Assembly: GCA_046518185.1 (NCBI GenBank)
Contig: JBKGRZ010000001.1
Location: 62,001 to 126,000 of the forward strand
Reading direction: 5' to 3'
From: Scandinavium vulneris_A
Lineage (GTDB): Bacteria; Pseudomonadota; Gammaproteobacteria; Enterobacterales; Enterobacteriaceae
Length of the DNA: 64,000 nt
In this document: in pieces, positions 51,112-60,765 of the stretch
Position numbering within the stretch: position 1 is the first letter of the stretch
Layout of the letters: every line of letters starts with the position of its first letter
Translations under genes and position numbers: made by a program
Notes under the pieces: model-generated
What the model was told of the DNA's origin: nothing
The model's database searches: none
Seen by the model: only the letters and a program-made list of their open reading frames with translations

Positions 51112-53490
51112 ATGTCCAACAATAGCTCGTCACCGCTGGTGCTTTGGTACAACCAACTCGGCATGAATGATGTAGATAGCGTTGGGGGCAAAAATGCCTC
51201 CCTGGGTGAAATGATTACGAATCTGTCCGATTTGGGTGTGTCCGTGCCCAACGGGTTTGCTACTACGGCTGATGCCTTCAATCAGTTTCTCGACCAGAGC
51301 GGCGTTAATCAGCGCATTTATCACCTGCTGGATGAAACCGACATTGACGACGTGACCGCACTGGCAAAAGCCGGGGCGCAGATCCGTCAGTGGATCATCG
51401 ATACACCGTTTACCCCGGAGTTGGAGAAAGCCATTCATCAGGCTTATGACCAGCTCTCTGCTGACGATGCCGACGCGTCGTTTGCCGTGCGTTCTTCCGC
51501 CACCGCTGAAGACATGCCGGATGCCTCGTTTGCCGGGCAGCAGGAGACCTTCCTCAACGTGCAGGGCTACGACGCCGTGCTGGTGGCGGTGAAGCATGTA
51601 TACGCCTCACTGTTTAACGACCGGGCGATTTCTTACCGCGTGCATCAGGGCTATGACCACCGTGGCGTGGCGCTCTCTGCGGGCGTACAGCGGATGGTGC
51701 GTTCAGACCTCGCGTCTTCCGGAGTGATGTTCTCCATCGACACCGAATCCGGCTTTGACCAGGTGGTGTTTATCACCTCCGCTTTCGGTCTGGGCGAAAT
51801 GGTGGTGCAGGGCGCGGTCAACCCGGACGAATTTTATGTCCACAAACCGACGCTGGAGAAAGGTCGCCCGTCGATTGTGCGCCGTACCATGGGCTCGAAA
51901 AAGATTCGTATGGTGTATGCGCCGACCCAGGAACATGGCAAACAAGTCCGCATTGAAGATGTCCCGCAGGCTGACCGCGATCGCTTCTCGTTGACCGACG
52001 ACGAAGTGCAGGAGCTGGCGAAGCAGGCGGTGCAGATTGAGAAACACTATGGTCGCCCGATGGACATCGAGTGGGCGAAAGACGGTCATACCGGGAAACT
52101 GTTTATCGTACAGGCGCGTCCTGAAACGGTCCGTTCCCGTGGTCAGGTGATGGAGCGTTACACCCTGCATTCACAGGGCAAAATTATTGCCGAAGGCCGT
52201 GCTATCGGCCATCGCATTGGCGCAGGCCCGGTGAAGGTTATCCACGACATCAGCGAAATGAATCGCATACAACCGGGTGACGTGCTGGTGACCGACATGA
52301 CGGACCCGGACTGGGAACCGATCATGAAAAAAGCGGCGGCGATTGTTACCAACCGTGGCGGACGTACCTGCCATGCGGCGATTATCGCGCGTGAACTGGG
52401 GATCCCGGCGGTCGTAGGTTGCGGGGATGCTACCGAGCGCATAAAAGATGACGAGAAAGTCACCGTCTCCTGCGCCGAAGGCGATACCGGCTACGTTTAT
52501 GCAGAAATGCTCGACTTTAGCGTGAAAAGTTCCAGCGTCGATACCATGCCGGATCTGCCGCTCAAAATCATGATGAACGTCGGTAACCCGGACAGGGCCT
52601 TCGACTTTGCCTGCCTGCCAAATGAGGGCGTCGGGCTGGCACGTCTGGAATTCATCATCAACCGTATGATTGGCGTGCATCCGCGCGCGCTGCTGGAGTT
52701 TGATGCCCAGGAGCCGAAGCTGCAGAACGAAATTCGCGAAATGATGAAGGGCTACGACTCGCCGAAAGAGTTCTACGTGGGGCGCCTCACCGAAGGGATC
52801 GCCACCCTTGGCGCGGCGTTTTATCCGAAGCGCGTGATTGTGCGTCTCTCTGACTTCAAATCCAACGAGTACGCCAACCTGGTGGGCGGTGAACGCTACG
52901 AGCCGGAAGAAGAGAACCCAATGCTCGGTTTCCGTGGTGCAGGACGCTACGTGGCCGACAGCTTCCGCGATTGCTTCGCGCTGGAATGCGATGCAGTGAA
53001 ACGCGTGCGTAATGAGATGGATTTGACCAACGTGGAAATCATGATCCCGTTCGTGCGCACCGTGGACCAGGCGAAAGCGGTGATTGATGAGCTGGCGCGT
53101 CAGGGGCTGAAACGAGGCGAAAATGGTCTCAAAATCATCATGATGTGTGAGATCCCGTCCAACGCACTGTTGGCGGAACAATTCCTCGAATACTTTGACG
53201 GCTTCTCAATCGGTTCGAACGACATGACCCAGCTCACGTTGGGTCTGGACAGGGATTCCGGGGTAGTCTCTGAGCTATTCGATGAACGCAACGAAGCGGT
53301 GAAAGCACTGCTGTCGATGTCGATTCGCGCGGCGAAGAAGCAGGGCAAATACGTCGGTATCTGCGGCCAGGGGCCTTCAGATCACGAAGATTTTGCCGCA
53401 TGGCTGATGGAGGAAGGGATCGACAGTCTGTCGCTGAACCCGGACACCGTGGTGCAAACCTGGTTGAGCCTTGCCGAACTGCGTAAATAA
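51112..53490 (+). CDS. ppsA: phosphoenolpyruvate synthase PpsA
   Basis: Makes PEP from pyruvate and ATP for gluconeogenesis. The 792-residue protein has an N-terminal ATP-grasp-type domain (about 1-340), a swivelling phosphohistidine domain with GGRTCHAAIIARELGIPAVVG (His near 421), and a C-terminal PEP-binding TIM barrel with the catalytic Cys in GICGQGPSD. The Thr/Thr next to the active His, the target of PpsR, is RTCHA as in the family. Same length as E. coli. Terminator follows. Confidence 0.98.
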   Translation: MSNNSSSPLVLWYNQLGMNDVDSVGGKNASLGEMITNLSDLGVSVPNGFATTADAFNQFLDQSGVNQRIYHLLDETDIDDVTALAKAGAQIRQWIIDTPFTPELEKAIHQAYDQLSADDADASFAVRSSATAEDMPDASFAGQQETFLNVQGYDAVLVAVKHVYASLFNDRAISYRVHQGYDHRGVALSAGVQRMVRSDLASSGVMFSIDTESGFDQVVFITSAFGLGEMVVQGAVNPDEFYVHKPTLEKGRPSIVRRTMGSKKIRMVYAPTQEHGKQVRIEDVPQADRDRFSLTDDEVQELAKQAVQIEKHYGRPMDIEWAKDGHTGKLFIVQARPETVRSRGQVMERYTLHSQGKIIAEGRAIGHRIGAGPVKVIHDISEMNRIQPGDVLVTDMTDPDWEPIMKKAAAIVTNRGGRTCHAAIIARELGIPAVVGCGDATERIKDDEKVTVSCAEGDTGYVYAEMLDFSVKSSSVDTMPDLPLKIMMNVGNPDRAFDFACLPNEGVGLARLEFIINRMIGVHPRALLEFDAQEPKLQNEIREMMKGYDSPKEFYVGRLTEGIATLGAAFYPKRVIVRLSDFKSNEYANLVGGERYEPEEENPMLGFRGAGRYVADSFRDCFALECDAVKRVRNEMDLTNVEIMIPFVRTVDQAKAVIDELARQGLKRGENGLKIIMMCEIPSNALLAEQFLEYFDGFSIGSNDMTQLTLGLDRDSGVVSELFDERNEAVKALLSMSIRAAKKQGKYVGICGQGPSDHEDFAAWLMEEGIDSLSLNPDTVVQTWLSLAELRK

Positions 53491-53505
53491 CCTTCTTTCC
53501 TGATG

Positions 53506-53538
53506 AAAATTCCCTGGCATCTGGCCGGGGATTTTTTT
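53506..53538 (+). terminator. ppsA rho-independent terminator
   Basis: AATTCCCTGGC and GCCGGGGATT form an imperfect GC-rich stem followed by seven T, about 15 bases after the ppsA stop. Confidence 0.8.
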
Positions 53539-53682
53539 GCGTTACATTCTTTCCCGAGCCGCTTCACAAAATTGAAACAAAACGAAAAAACGTAACTTCG
53601 CTGTGAATTTCGACAATTGTCGCCCTCCGTCTGCTTCTCAATACTGCCTCTTAACGAAATGACCTTAACGGAGGGGAAGTTG

Positions 53683-56058
53683 ATGACCGCACTGTATAAG
53701 GATGCCCAGCGTCCAGTAGCTGAACGCGTGGCTGATTTACTGGCGAGGATGACGCCGGAAGAAAAATTTGCCCAGATGCATGCGTACTGGCTGGTGCTGA
53801 GCGAAACCGGCGAGCACCGCGAACGCAGCGACATGAGTGATGAGTTTGCGGGTGTTTCAGAACAGACCGCGCTGACTGAGCGCCTAAAGCTCGGAGTAGG
53901 GCAAATCACGCGCCCGCTCGGGACGCACATTGTCGAGGCGAAAACCGGCGTGCGCGCGGCGAATCGTCTGCAGAAGATGCTGATGGAAGAGACCCGGCTC
54001 GGCATTCCGGCGCTGTTTCATGAAGAATGTCTGGTCGGGCTGTTGTGTAAAGAGGCCACGCTGTTTCCGTCGCCGCTCAATTACGGCTCGACATGGGATC
54101 CTGACCTGATTCGTGAGGCAGCACGTTGCATTGGAACAGAAGCGCGGATGACGGGCTGCCATCAGGGGTTGGCCCCGGTGCTGGATGTGTCACGCGATGT
54201 GCGCTGGGGACGCACAGAAGAAACCTTCGGGGAAGACTCGTGGCTGGTGGGGGTAATGGCCTGCGCCTACGTTGAGGGGTTACAAGGCGAAAAGCGCGAC
54301 CTGCTGGCAACATTGAAACACTACGTTGGCCACTCCTTCAGCGAAGGGGCAAGGAATCACGCCCCGGTGCATCTTGGTTTCTGCGAACTGAACGATACCT
54401 TCCTGCTACCGTTTGAAATGGCGGTCAAGCTCGCCAACGCGGGTTCAGTCATGCCAGCCTATCACGACATCGATAACCAACCTGGTCACAGTGACGCATT
54501 CCTGATGACGGAGATCCTGCGCGAACGCTGGGGCTTCGACGGCATTGTCGTGGCGGATTATGGCGGAATCAGCCTCCTGCATCAGCATCACGGTGTGTCG
54601 CACGATGCAGCAGAGTCGGCCGCGCTGGCCTTTAACGCCGGACTGGACGTCGAATTGCCGAAAGATGACTGTGCGCGTCATTTGGCTGAGGCAGTGGCGC
54701 GTGGGCTGATATCAATGCAGAAAATTGATGAGATCGTGGCGCGGACGCTGACCGAGAAATTCCGCCTTGGGCTGTTTGAAAAACCGTATGCCGATGAACA
54801 GGCTATCGAGTTGCAAAGTGCAGCCACTCGCCAGGCGGCGCGCGAGGTGGCGACGCGTTCACTGACCCTGCTGGAAAATAACGGCGTATTACCGCTGCAA
54901 GGCAAGCCATGCGTGGCGGTGATTGGCCCGACGGCAGACGACCCGTTGGCGCTGTTGAGCGGCTACAGTTTCCCGGTGCATCTGATCATCAGCGATATGC
55001 TGGAGCAAACCTCGCAGGTCACAACCCCGCTGGCGGCACTGCGTCAGACGCTGGGCGAGCCGTTGGTCCGTTATGCCAAAGGCTGCCATATCATCGAGAA
55101 ACGCACGGCGGGTGCTCCGGTATTTCCTGGCGACACCAGCGGCAAACCGCTCCAGCAGTCACCGGTCAGTCTCGATACCTCGCTGATCCCCGAGGCGCTG
55201 CGGGTGGCGGAAGAGAGCGAGGTGATCGTTGCCTGCGTCGGCGATTTAGCCGGGTTGTTCCAGAGCGGTACGGTAGGCGAAGGCTCGGATACCGATTCGC
55301 TGAATTTACCGGGTGTGCAACAGCAATTGCTCGAGGCGCTGGTGGCAACCGGCAAACCGGTGGTGGTGGTGATGACCGGCGGTCGACCGTACAACCTGCA
55401 AGGGCTGGAAGATAAGGTGGCGGCGTTGCTGATGGCCTGGGCTCCGGGGCAGGAAGGCGGCTGGGCGATTGCCGATGTGCTGACCGGGCGGGCTGAACCG
55501 CAGGGGCGGCTGGTGGTCAGCGTGCCGAAAAGCGCCGGAGCGATGCCGTATTACTACAACCACAAGCTAAAAAGTGGCGGCACACCGTTCGCGTTCCATT
55601 TCGGCAGTCGCTATCCGTTTGGCTACGGCAAAAGCTGGACCGAATTCGAATGGCACTCTCTAACGCTGTTAACGCCGGAGGTGGCAATGGATGGCGATAT
55701 TGCGGTGAGCATTACCCTGACCAATGTCGGCGAACGTAGCGGGAGTGAAGTGGTGCAGCTCTACGTGCACGATAAAGTGGCCTCAATGGTGCGTCCGATT
55801 AAAGAGCTGAAAGCTTTCCAGCGTGTGGCACTGGAGCCGGGGGCATCAGCCACGCTGACGTTCCATGTGCCGGTCGATATGCTGAACTTCACCGACCGCA
55901 GTGGGGATCGCATCGTCGAGCCGGGTGAGTTCGCGTTGATGGTCGGTGCCTCGTCGGGCGACATACATGACACCGTAACCGTTACGGTGCGTGGCACCCC
56001 GCGCATATTGCCTCAATACTGGCAGATGATGAGCCGCTGTGAGGTGAAAAAAGGATAA
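53683..56058 (+). CDS. glycoside hydrolase family 3 beta-glycosidase
   Basis: A 791-residue GH3 enzyme: N-terminal barrel (about 10-340) with the likely nucleophile Asp292 in GFDGIVVADYGG, the substrate-site KH in TLKHYVGHS and the conserved RWGRTEETFGED; C-terminal alpha/beta domain (about 395-640); fibronectin III-like domain (about 690-785). There is no signal peptide, so a cytoplasmic beta-glucosidase or beta-xylosidase acting on imported oligosaccharides is likely; the exact sugar is not decidable. ATG 53683 has GGAGG upstream; a TTG frame extension is discarded. No transporter or regulator is adjacent. E. coli has ydiD-to-ydiL in this interval instead. Its stop lies in the U tract of rprA. 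Confidence 0.85.
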   Translation: MTALYKDAQRPVAERVADLLARMTPEEKFAQMHAYWLVLSETGEHRERSDMSDEFAGVSEQTALTERLKLGVGQITRPLGTHIVEAKTGVRAANRLQKMLMEETRLGIPALFHEECLVGLLCKEATLFPSPLNYGSTWDPDLIREAARCIGTEARMTGCHQGLAPVLDVSRDVRWGRTEETFGEDSWLVGVMACAYVEGLQGEKRDLLATLKHYVGHSFSEGARNHAPVHLGFCELNDTFLLPFEMAVKLANAGSVMPAYHDIDNQPGHSDAFLMTEILRERWGFDGIVVADYGGISLLHQHHGVSHDAAESAALAFNAGLDVELPKDDCARHLAEAVARGLISMQKIDEIVARTLTEKFRLGLFEKPYADEQAIELQSAATRQAAREVATRSLTLLENNGVLPLQGKPCVAVIGPTADDPLALLSGYSFPVHLIISDMLEQTSQVTTPLAALRQTLGEPLVRYAKGCHIIEKRTAGAPVFPGDTSGKPLQQSPVSLDTSLIPEALRVAEESEVIVACVGDLAGLFQSGTVGEGSDTDSLNLPGVQQQLLEALVATGKPVVVVMTGGRPYNLQGLEDKVAALLMAWAPGQEGGWAIADVLTGRAEPQGRLVVSVPKSAGAMPYYYNHKLKSGGTPFAFHFGSRYPFGYGKSWTEFEWHSLTLLTPEVAMDGDIAVSITLTNVGERSGSEVVQLYVHDKVASMVRPIKELKAFQRVALEPGASATLTFHVPVDMLNFTDRSGDRIVEPGEFALMVGASSGDIHDTVTVTVRGTPRILPQYWQMMSRCEVKKG

Positions 56059-56162
56059 AAAAAAGCCCATCGTGGGAGATGGGCAAAGACTACACACAGC
56101 AATTCGTTGTTTCACTCAGGGGATTTCCATGCTTATAAATCAATGTGTTGATCTATAACCGT
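56057..56162 (-). ncRNA. rprA: regulatory small RNA RprA
   Basis: A 106-base RNA, read on the minus strand from ACGGTTATAGATC (5' end at 56162) to the terminator hairpin AGCCCATC/GATGGGCT and U tract (56057). It matches E. coli RprA nearly throughout, including the 5' hairpin and the GGAAATCCCCTGAGTG segment that pairs with the rpoS leader. With Hfq it activates rpoS translation and represses csgD and ydaM. It lies next to ydiK, as in E. coli. The changes in the 5' stem keep it paired by a G-U. Confidence 0.95.
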
Positions 56163-56197
56163 GAGCTAATAGTAGGCATGCAGAATTTTTGCGTCGA

Positions 56198-56211
56198 TCA
56201 GATTGGTCTTA
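56198..56211 (-). promoter_or_regulatory. RcsB box upstream of rprA
   Basis: TAAGACCAATCTGA on the minus strand resembles the RcsB consensus TAAGAATATTCCTA and lies 36-49 bases upstream of the RprA 5' end. A -10 TACTAT precedes the start by seven bases. RcsB activation of rprA is established in E. coli; the site is called from motif and position. Confidence 0.55.
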
Positions 56212-56355
56212 ATCGTTAAAAAAAGGTAAAGAATCTGCGAGCTTGACCAGGACGATCCTGACGAAATGAGGTGGAAATGCTGTGCGGAGAGGGGATAACA
56301 ATAAGCAATGCTTAAGTATCAGGCCCGGAGCGCTGATGTCTCCGGGCCAGGACAA

Positions 56356-57480
56356 TCAGTTGCTGAGGTTCTCAGGCGCGGTTTCCTGCGCCTCAAGTTC
56401 TTCAAGCACCTCTTCAGGGTCGTCAGACGGCGGTGGAACTTCATGCACCCACGCATCAAACAGCCGCCAGGAGACAGCCAGCAGTACCGGGCCAATGAAC
56501 AGGCCAATCATGCCAAAGGCGATCAAGCCGCCGATAACGCCGGTGAGGATTAGCACCATCGGCAAATCGGCACCCATACGAATCAGCACCGGGCGGATGA
56601 AGTTATCCATAGTGCCGACCACACAGCTCCACACCAGCAGCACCGTGCCCCAGGTAGTATCCCCGGTCCAGTACAGCCAGATGATAGACGGGACGAGGAC
56701 GACCAACGGCCCAAGCTGAACCAGACAGGAGAAGAGCATGACTACCGTCAGCAGCGTCGCATAAGGCACACCGGAAATAGCCAGACCGATACCGCCGAGC
56801 ACCGCCTGGACCAGCGCGGTGACTACCACGCCGAGCGCCACCGCACGGATAGCCTGACCGGCCAGCACAACCGCTGCATCACCGCGTTTTGCTGCCAGAC
56901 GAGTGGCAAAATAGCGCACGCCGTAAGCCACTTTTTCACCCTGCCAGTACAGCAGGGCGCTGAACAGCAGCATCAGACCACAGTGCATCATAAAGCGACC
57001 GATATGTGCGGCCTGGCCGACAAACCAGGTGGTAGTGGAGCCGATGTACGGTCGAACTTTCGCCATAATCGCATTCCCACCCATATCCAGCAGACCATGC
57101 CAACCGGTGTACAGCTTCGCACCCACCATCGGGATGCTTTTAAGCCAGCCGAGATCCGGCGGAGTTATCGAGCCCGATGATATAGCGTGAACCAAGGGCG
57201 TGCTGCCATCGACCAGGCTGTTCACTAACAAGGCGATAGGGATAACGAACAGTAAAAAGAGCAGCAGGGTCATCACCAGTACCGCCAGTGAACGTCGGCC
57301 AAACAGCAGTCGCTGCAGCTTGATAAGCACCGGCCAGGTTGCGATTACAATGGTTCCTGCCCAGGCAAAGCCCAGAACGAAGGGTCGAACTATCCATAAA
57401 CACGCCACAATCATGAGGCTTAAAAACAGCACCGAGAGCAGGATTTGCGGTAAATCCCGGGGCCGGTTAAGGGTTGTCAT
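56356..57480 (-). CDS. ydiK: AI-2E family transporter YdiK
   Basis: A 374-residue inner-membrane protein of the AI-2E transporter-like (UPF0118) family with about eight helices and the central soluble segment typical of the family. The core ALVQAVLGGIGLAISGVPYATLLTVVMLFSCLVQLGPLVVLVPSIIWLYWTGD lies in the C half. The tail is acidic (PPPSDDPEEVLEELEAQE). A role in putative efflux is predicted but not shown. ATG 57480 aligns with the E. coli start; 11 upstream codons are discarded. Divergent from ydiJ. Confidence 0.93.
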   Translation of the reverse strand: MTTLNRPRDLPQILLSVLFLSLMIVACLWIVRPFVLGFAWAGTIVIATWPVLIKLQRLLFGRRSLAVLVMTLLLFLLFVIPIALLVNSLVDGSTPLVHAISSGSITPPDLGWLKSIPMVGAKLYTGWHGLLDMGGNAIMAKVRPYIGSTTTWFVGQAAHIGRFMMHCGLMLLFSALLYWQGEKVAYGVRYFATRLAAKRGDAAVVLAGQAIRAVALGVVVTALVQAVLGGIGLAISGVPYATLLTVVMLFSCLVQLGPLVVLVPSIIWLYWTGDTTWGTVLLVWSCVVGTMDNFIRPVLIRMGADLPMVLILTGVIGGLIAFGMIGLFIGPVLLAVSWRLFDAWVHEVPPPSDDPEEVLEELEAQETAPENLSN

Positions 57481-57708
57481 ACGTTTTATACCTTTGTGGT
57501 TACGCTCCATCATGGGGCGCTGATGATAAATCCATTTACTGATAATAATATCAACAATTTCGTGACCATGATCACCTTGAAATCCACTAAGCGGATAAGT
57601 AAAAAATGTGATACAACATTTAGGTTATACGCAAACGATAAAACAGCTATTAGAACATCGTTCAAAACACAACCGTCCACACAACTTAGTCAGGCAGGGT
57701 CAAGCGTC

Positions 57709-60700
57709 ATGATCCCACAGATTTCTCAGGCACCCGGCGTTGTACAGCTGGTGTTGAATTTTTTGCAGGCACTGGAGCAACAAGGTTTTACCGGCGAGAC
57801 CGCCACCCGTTACGCCGACAGGCTGACGATGGCGACGGATAACAGTATTTACCAACTCCTCCCCGATGCCGTCGTATTTCCCCGCTCAACCGCCGATGTG
57901 GCGCTGCTCTCACGCATTGCCGATGAAGAGCGATTTCGTTCGCTCATCTTCACCCCGCGAGGCGGCGGCACAGGCACCAACGGTCAGGCCCTGAATCAGG
58001 GCATCATCATTGATATGTCCCGTCATATGAATCGCATCATCGAAATCAACCCCGAAGAGGGTTGGGTGCGGGTCGAAGCCGGGGTTATCAAAGATCAGCT
58101 TAATCAATTTTTGAAACCTTACGGCTATTTCTTTGCGCCGGAGCTTTCCACCAGTAACCGCGCGACGCTTGGCGGGATGATCAATACCGATGCGTCAGGG
58201 CAAGGGTCGCTGGTGTACGGCAAAACCTCGGACCACGTGCTTGGGGTGCGGGCTGTGCTGCTCGGGGGCGATATTCTCGACACCCAACCGATGCCGGTGA
58301 TGCTGGCGGAAACGCTGGCGAAAGAACAGTCGGCGAGCGGGCGTATTTACCGCACGGTGTATGAGCGCTGCAAAGAAAACCGGCAGTTGATTATCGACAA
58401 ATTCCCGAAACTGAACCGCTTCCTGACCGGCTATGACCTGCGTCACGTGTTCAATGATGAGATGACAGAGTTCGACCTGACCCGCGTATTAACCGGGTCG
58501 GAAGGCACGCTGGCGTTCATCACCGAAGCGCGGCTGGATATCACCCGTCTGCCGAAAGTGCGCCGCCTGGTGAACGTGAAGTATGACTCCTTTGACTCGG
58601 CGCTGCGCAATGCCCCGTTTATGGTCGAGGCCCGCGCGCTGTCGGTGGAAACCGTCGATTCGAAAGTGCTGAATCTGGCGCGGGAAGACATCGTCTGGCA
58701 CTCGGTAAACGAACTCATTACCGACGTTGTGGACAAAGAGATGCTTGGGCTGAACATCGTCGAGTTTGCGGGCGATGACTCAGCCTTGATTGAAAGCCAG
58801 GTCACCGCGTTGTGCCAGCGCCTCGATGCGCTGATGACCGCAGGCGAGGGCGGGGTGATCGGCTGGCAGCTGTGCAATGAACTGGACGGCATCGAACGCA
58901 TTTATGCAATGCGTAAGAAAGCGGTAGGTCTGCTCGGAAACGCCAAAGGCGCGGCAAAACCGATTCCGTTCGCGGAAGACACCTGCGTTCCACCGGAGCA
59001 TTTGGCAGACTACATCGTTGAATTCCGTGCGCTGCTCGATGCGCATGGCCTGAGCTACGGGATGTTCGGCCACGTTGACGCCGGGGTATTACACGTGCGT
59101 CCGGCGCTGGATATGTGCGACCCGCAGCAGGAAATCCTGATGAAACAGATTTCCGATGAGGTGGTGGCCCTGACGGCAAAATACGGCGGCCTGCTGTGGG
59201 GTGAACACGGCAAAGGCTTCCGGGCCGAATACAGTCCGGCATTCTTCGGCGAAACCCTGTATGGCGAACTGCGTAAGGTGAAGGCGGCGTTCGACCCCAA
59301 TAACCGTCTCAACCCCGGCAAAATCTGCCCACCGGAAGGCCTTGATGCGCCGATGATGAAAGTCGATGCGGTTAAGCGCGGCACGTTCGACCGGCAAATC
59401 CCGATTGCGGTGCGCAGTTCCTGGCGCGGCGCGATGGAGTGTAACGGCAACGGTTTGTGCTTTAACTTCGATGCCAAAAGCCCGATGTGTCCGTCGATGA
59501 AAATCACCAGTAATCGGATGCATTCCCCGAAAGGCCGTGCCACACTGGTGCGTGAATGGCTGCGTCTGCTGGCCGATCGCGGCGTGGACCCATTGAAGCT
59601 GGAAAAAGAGCTGCCGGGGAAACGCGCCAGCCTGCGAACGCTGATTGAACGGACCCGCAATAGCTGGCACGCCAATAAGGGCGAGTACGATTTTTCGCAT
59701 GAAGTGAAAGAGGCGATGTCCGGTTGCCTGGCGTGTAAAGCCTGTTCGACTCAGTGTCCGATTAAAATCGACGTGCCGGAGTTCCGTTCGCGCTTCCTGC
59801 AGCTGTATCACACCCGTTATTTACGTCCGCTGCGCGATCACGTGGTCGCCACGGTAGAAAGTTACGCCCCGCTGATGGCCCGTGCCCCAAAGACCTTTAA
59901 CTTCTTCATTAGCCAGCCGTGGGTGAAGAGTCTGTCGAAGAAACATATCGGCATGATTGACCTGCCGCTGTTGTCCACGCCGTCATTGCAGCAACAACTG
60001 GTCGGGCACCGTTCGGCGAACATGACCCTCGAACAGCTCGAGGCGCTCAGCCCGGAACAAAAAGCGAAGACGGTACTGGTGGTGCAGGATCCGTTCACCA
60101 GCTACTACGACGCGCAGGTGGTGGCTGATTTTATTCGCCTGGTAGAAAAGGTGGGCTATCAGCCAGTGGTGCTGCCATTCTCGCCCAACGGCAAAGCGCA
60201 GCACATTAAAGGATTCCTTGAACGCTTTGCGAAAACCGCGAAGAAAACCGCCGATTTCCTCAGCCGCGTGGCGCAACTCGACATGCCAATGGTCGGCGTA
60301 GACCCCGCGCTGGTGCTCTGTTATCGCGATGAATACAAGCAAACGCTCGGCGATCAACGCGGTGATTTCCAGGTGCAACTGGTACATGAATGGTTACCGA
60401 CGGCGCTGGAAAACAGTGAGGTGCGCGAAGTGAGCGGTGAAGCCTGGTATCTGTTTGGCCACTGTACGGAAGTGACCGCGCTGCCGATGGCGCCTAAACA
60501 GTGGGCGGCGATATTCGCGCGTTTCGGCGCAAAACTGGAAAGCGTGAGCGTCGGCTGCTGCGGCATGGCGGGCACCTATGGTCATGAGGTGAAGAATCTT
60601 GAAAACTCGCTCGGTATCTACGCACTATCATGGCAGCAGGTGATGCAACGCCTGCCCCGCAATCGCTGTCTGGCGACGGGCTATTCCTGTCGTAGTCAGG

Positions 60701-60765
60701 TGAAGCGCGTGGAGGGCAGCGGTGTTCGCCATCCGTTACAGGCTTTACTGGAGATAATAGGATGA
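57709..60765 (+). CDS. ydiJ: FAD / Fe-S D-2-hydroxyglutarate dehydrogenase YdiJ
   Basis: A 1018-residue fusion of an FAD-linked oxidase and an Fe-S reductase. The FAD domain carries PRGGGTGTNGQAL and SNRATLGGMINTDASGQGS (about 85-180), then the oxidase C domain with MFGHVDAGVLHVRP, then the 4Fe-4S motif CLACKACSTQCP (about 678-689) and the CCG-type VGCCGMAGTYGHE near the end. E. coli YdiJ has been assigned D-2-hydroxyglutarate oxidation. The frame is open 71 codons upstream, but ATG 57709 gives exactly the E. coli N terminus MIPQISQAPGVVQLVLNFLQ. Overlaps menI by four bases. Confidence 0.95.
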   Translation: MIPQISQAPGVVQLVLNFLQALEQQGFTGETATRYADRLTMATDNSIYQLLPDAVVFPRSTADVALLSRIADEERFRSLIFTPRGGGTGTNGQALNQGIIIDMSRHMNRIIEINPEEGWVRVEAGVIKDQLNQFLKPYGYFFAPELSTSNRATLGGMINTDASGQGSLVYGKTSDHVLGVRAVLLGGDILDTQPMPVMLAETLAKEQSASGRIYRTVYERCKENRQLIIDKFPKLNRFLTGYDLRHVFNDEMTEFDLTRVLTGSEGTLAFITEARLDITRLPKVRRLVNVKYDSFDSALRNAPFMVEARALSVETVDSKVLNLAREDIVWHSVNELITDVVDKEMLGLNIVEFAGDDSALIESQVTALCQRLDALMTAGEGGVIGWQLCNELDGIERIYAMRKKAVGLLGNAKGAAKPIPFAEDTCVPPEHLADYIVEFRALLDAHGLSYGMFGHVDAGVLHVRPALDMCDPQQEILMKQISDEVVALTAKYGGLLWGEHGKGFRAEYSPAFFGETLYGELRKVKAAFDPNNRLNPGKICPPEGLDAPMMKVDAVKRGTFDRQIPIAVRSSWRGAMECNGNGLCFNFDAKSPMCPSMKITSNRMHSPKGRATLVREWLRLLADRGVDPLKLEKELPGKRASLRTLIERTRNSWHANKGEYDFSHEVKEAMSGCLACKACSTQCPIKIDVPEFRSRFLQLYHTRYLRPLRDHVVATVESYAPLMARAPKTFNFFISQPWVKSLSKKHIGMIDLPLLSTPSLQQQLVGHRSANMTLEQLEALSPEQKAKTVLVVQDPFTSYYDAQVVADFIRLVEKVGYQPVVLPFSPNGKAQHIKGFLERFAKTAKKTADFLSRVAQLDMPMVGVDPALVLCYRDEYKQTLGDQRGDFQVQLVHEWLPTALENSEVREVSGEAWYLFGHCTEVTALPMAPKQWAAIFARFGAKLESVSVGCCGMAGTYGHEVKNLENSLGIYALSWQQVMQRLPRNRCLATGYSCRSQVKRVEGSGVRHPLQALLEIIG

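Noticed and set aside
53601..53625. CRP site before the GH3 gene
   Set aside because: Only the TGTGA half is present; the second half does not match TCACA.
57496..57708. 71-codon in-frame extension of ydiJ
   Set aside because: AT-rich, not conserved as I remember the family, and the MIPQIS start reproduces the E. coli protein exactly. The stretch is the ydiK-ydiJ promoter region.
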